The notes under the pieces: model-generated
What the model saw: only the letters and a program-made list of their open reading frames with translations
What the model was told of the DNA's origin: nothing
Databases searched by the model: none
Source: an uncultured Porticoccus sp.
Lineage (GTDB): Bacteria > Pseudomonadota > Gammaproteobacteria > Pseudomonadales > Porticoccaceae
NCBI GenBank assembly: GCA_947259505.1
Contig: CAMYLT010000002.1
Coordinates: 186,001-250,000, forward strand
DNA: 64,000 nt
Direction of reading: 5' to 3'
Program-made: the position numbers and the translations under genes
Shown here: positions 62,936 through 64,000 of the stretch, piece by piece
How positions within the stretch are numbered: position 1 is the first letter of the stretch
Layout: every line of letters begins with the position of its first letter

Positions 62936-64000
62936 TCAAGCTTCAGCCAGTTCCACGGCCTGATTAACGTCCACACTCACCAGACGGGATACCCCAGGCT
63001 CATGCATCGTTACCCCCATCAACTGATTGGCCATTTCCATGGCAATCTTGTTGTGAGAAATATAAATAAACTGCACCTTGGATGACATTTCCGAAACCAT
63101 CCGCGCATAGCGTCCGACGTTGGCGTCATCCAATGGCGCATCGACCTCGTCCAGCATACAAAACGGTGCCGGATTAAGGTGAAAAATGGAAAACACCAGA
63201 GCAATGGCCGTCATGGCTTTTTCGCCTCCAGACAACAAGTGAATAGTGGAATTCTTCTTGCCAGGCGGTCTAGCCATGATGGCAACGCCGGTATCCAGCA
63301 GATCGTCACCAGTCAGTTCCAGATAAGCATGACCACCCCCAAACAGTTTGGGGAACAATTCCTGCAGTGAACTATTGATACGGTCAAAGGTTTCCCTGAA
63401 GCGAGTCCGGGTTTCCCTGTCAATCTTGCGAATAGCATTTTCCAGTGTTTCCAGCGCCTCAACCAGTTCTGCATTCTGGGCGTCCAGGTAGGCCTTGCGC
63501 TCAGACTCTATCTTGTACTCATCAATGGCTGCCAAATTGATGGGGCCAAGCCGCTGGATACGGCTGGCGAGTTTTTCCAACTCCCCTTCCCACTGGGCAA
63601 GATCGGCATCCTCCGACAATTCCGCCAACAGCGCGTCGAGATCGAAATGGTGTTCACTGATCTGCTCAACAATCGTCTTGCTGCGCGTGACCAGATCCTG
63701 GGCAATCAACCGCTGTTGTTCCAAATCGCTGCGCTGCACCTGAATATCCTGTTCCAGCTGAGTGCGGCGCTTCTCGGTTTCGCGCATCTGATGCTCAACC
63801 GTTTCCAGTGCACGACGAGCATCCGCCAGTTCTTTCTCGACGATCAGGCGACGTTCCAGTTGTTCGGCCAATTGCTCCTGTAATTCCAGCGTTGGGTCTT
63901 CATTCTCATTGAAGGCGGCACGCAACTGTTCGCGGCGCTCCTGTAAGCGTGCGACCTGAATTTCCAGTCGACCAATACCCTCGCGGATGGAGTGTAGCTG
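62936..64000 (-). CDS. smc: Chromosome partition protein SMC (C-terminal part; truncated by window end)
   Basis: [63 protein letters not shown]. Confidence 0.95.
   Translation of the reverse strand, partial: QLHSIREGIGRLEIQVARLQERREQLRAAFNENEDPTLELQEQLAEQLERRLIVEKELADARRALETVEHQMRETEKRRTQLEQDIQVQRSDLEQQRLIAQDLVTRSKTIVEQISEHHFDLDALLAELSEDADLAQWEGELEKLASRIQRLGPINLAAIDEYKIESERKAYLDAQNAELVEALETLENAIRKIDRETRTRFRETFDRINSSLQELFPKLFGGGHAYLELTGDDLLDTGVAIMARPPGKKNSTIHLLSGGEKAMTAIALVFSIFHLNPAPFCMLDEVDAPLDDANVGRYARMVSEMSSKVQFIYISHNKIAMEMANQLMGVTMHEPGVSRLVSVDVNQAVELAEA

Overview
The 64 kb window is a gammaproteobacterial chromosome segment, dense in coding sequence and mostly conserved housekeeping. It starts at the 3' end of a tRNA (probably Asn) and runs through djlA, acnA, fadE, comEA, pyrF-lapB-lapA-ihfB-rpsA-cmk-(tyrA-aroA)-hisC-pheA-gyrA, a mtaD-like deaminase, ubiG-mupP-yciK, rluB-scpB-scpA, ppiB-pdxJ, trmH, ligA-zipA and the 3' part of smc. 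Two accessory blocks stand out. (1) 9.5-21.1 kb is an ECF sigma/ChrR photo-oxidative stress island with photolyase, Cfa-like methyltransferase, DUF1365, FAD oxidoreductases, a secreted GPx, DUF2878, a chalcone-isomerase-like protein, DUF3833 and an SDR. By eye I found four promoter-like elements, TGATCY-N16-CGTA, arranged as two divergent pairs with identical spacing. Both minus-strand members end 7 nt before the ATG, which predicts leaderless mRNAs. (2) 43.1-54.1 kb is a tightly packed six-gene minus-strand cluster. It encodes a ThDP-dependent acetolactate-synthase-like enzyme, two tandem citrate-synthase-fold proteins that appear to have lost all canonical catalytic residues, a TonB-dependent receptor, an orphan periplasmic binding protein, and a 1490-aa hybrid kinase (HK-REC-REC-Hpt-REC-GGDEF-EAL). 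This is the best candidate for an undescribed synthesis/uptake/sensing system. Smaller observations include a frameshifted nuclease relic fused in frame to the apparent djlA N-terminus, relic ORFs near the tRNA and next to a BLUF photoreceptor, and absence of serC from the gyrA-pheA junction. All family calls come from reading motifs in the translations; no database search was run.
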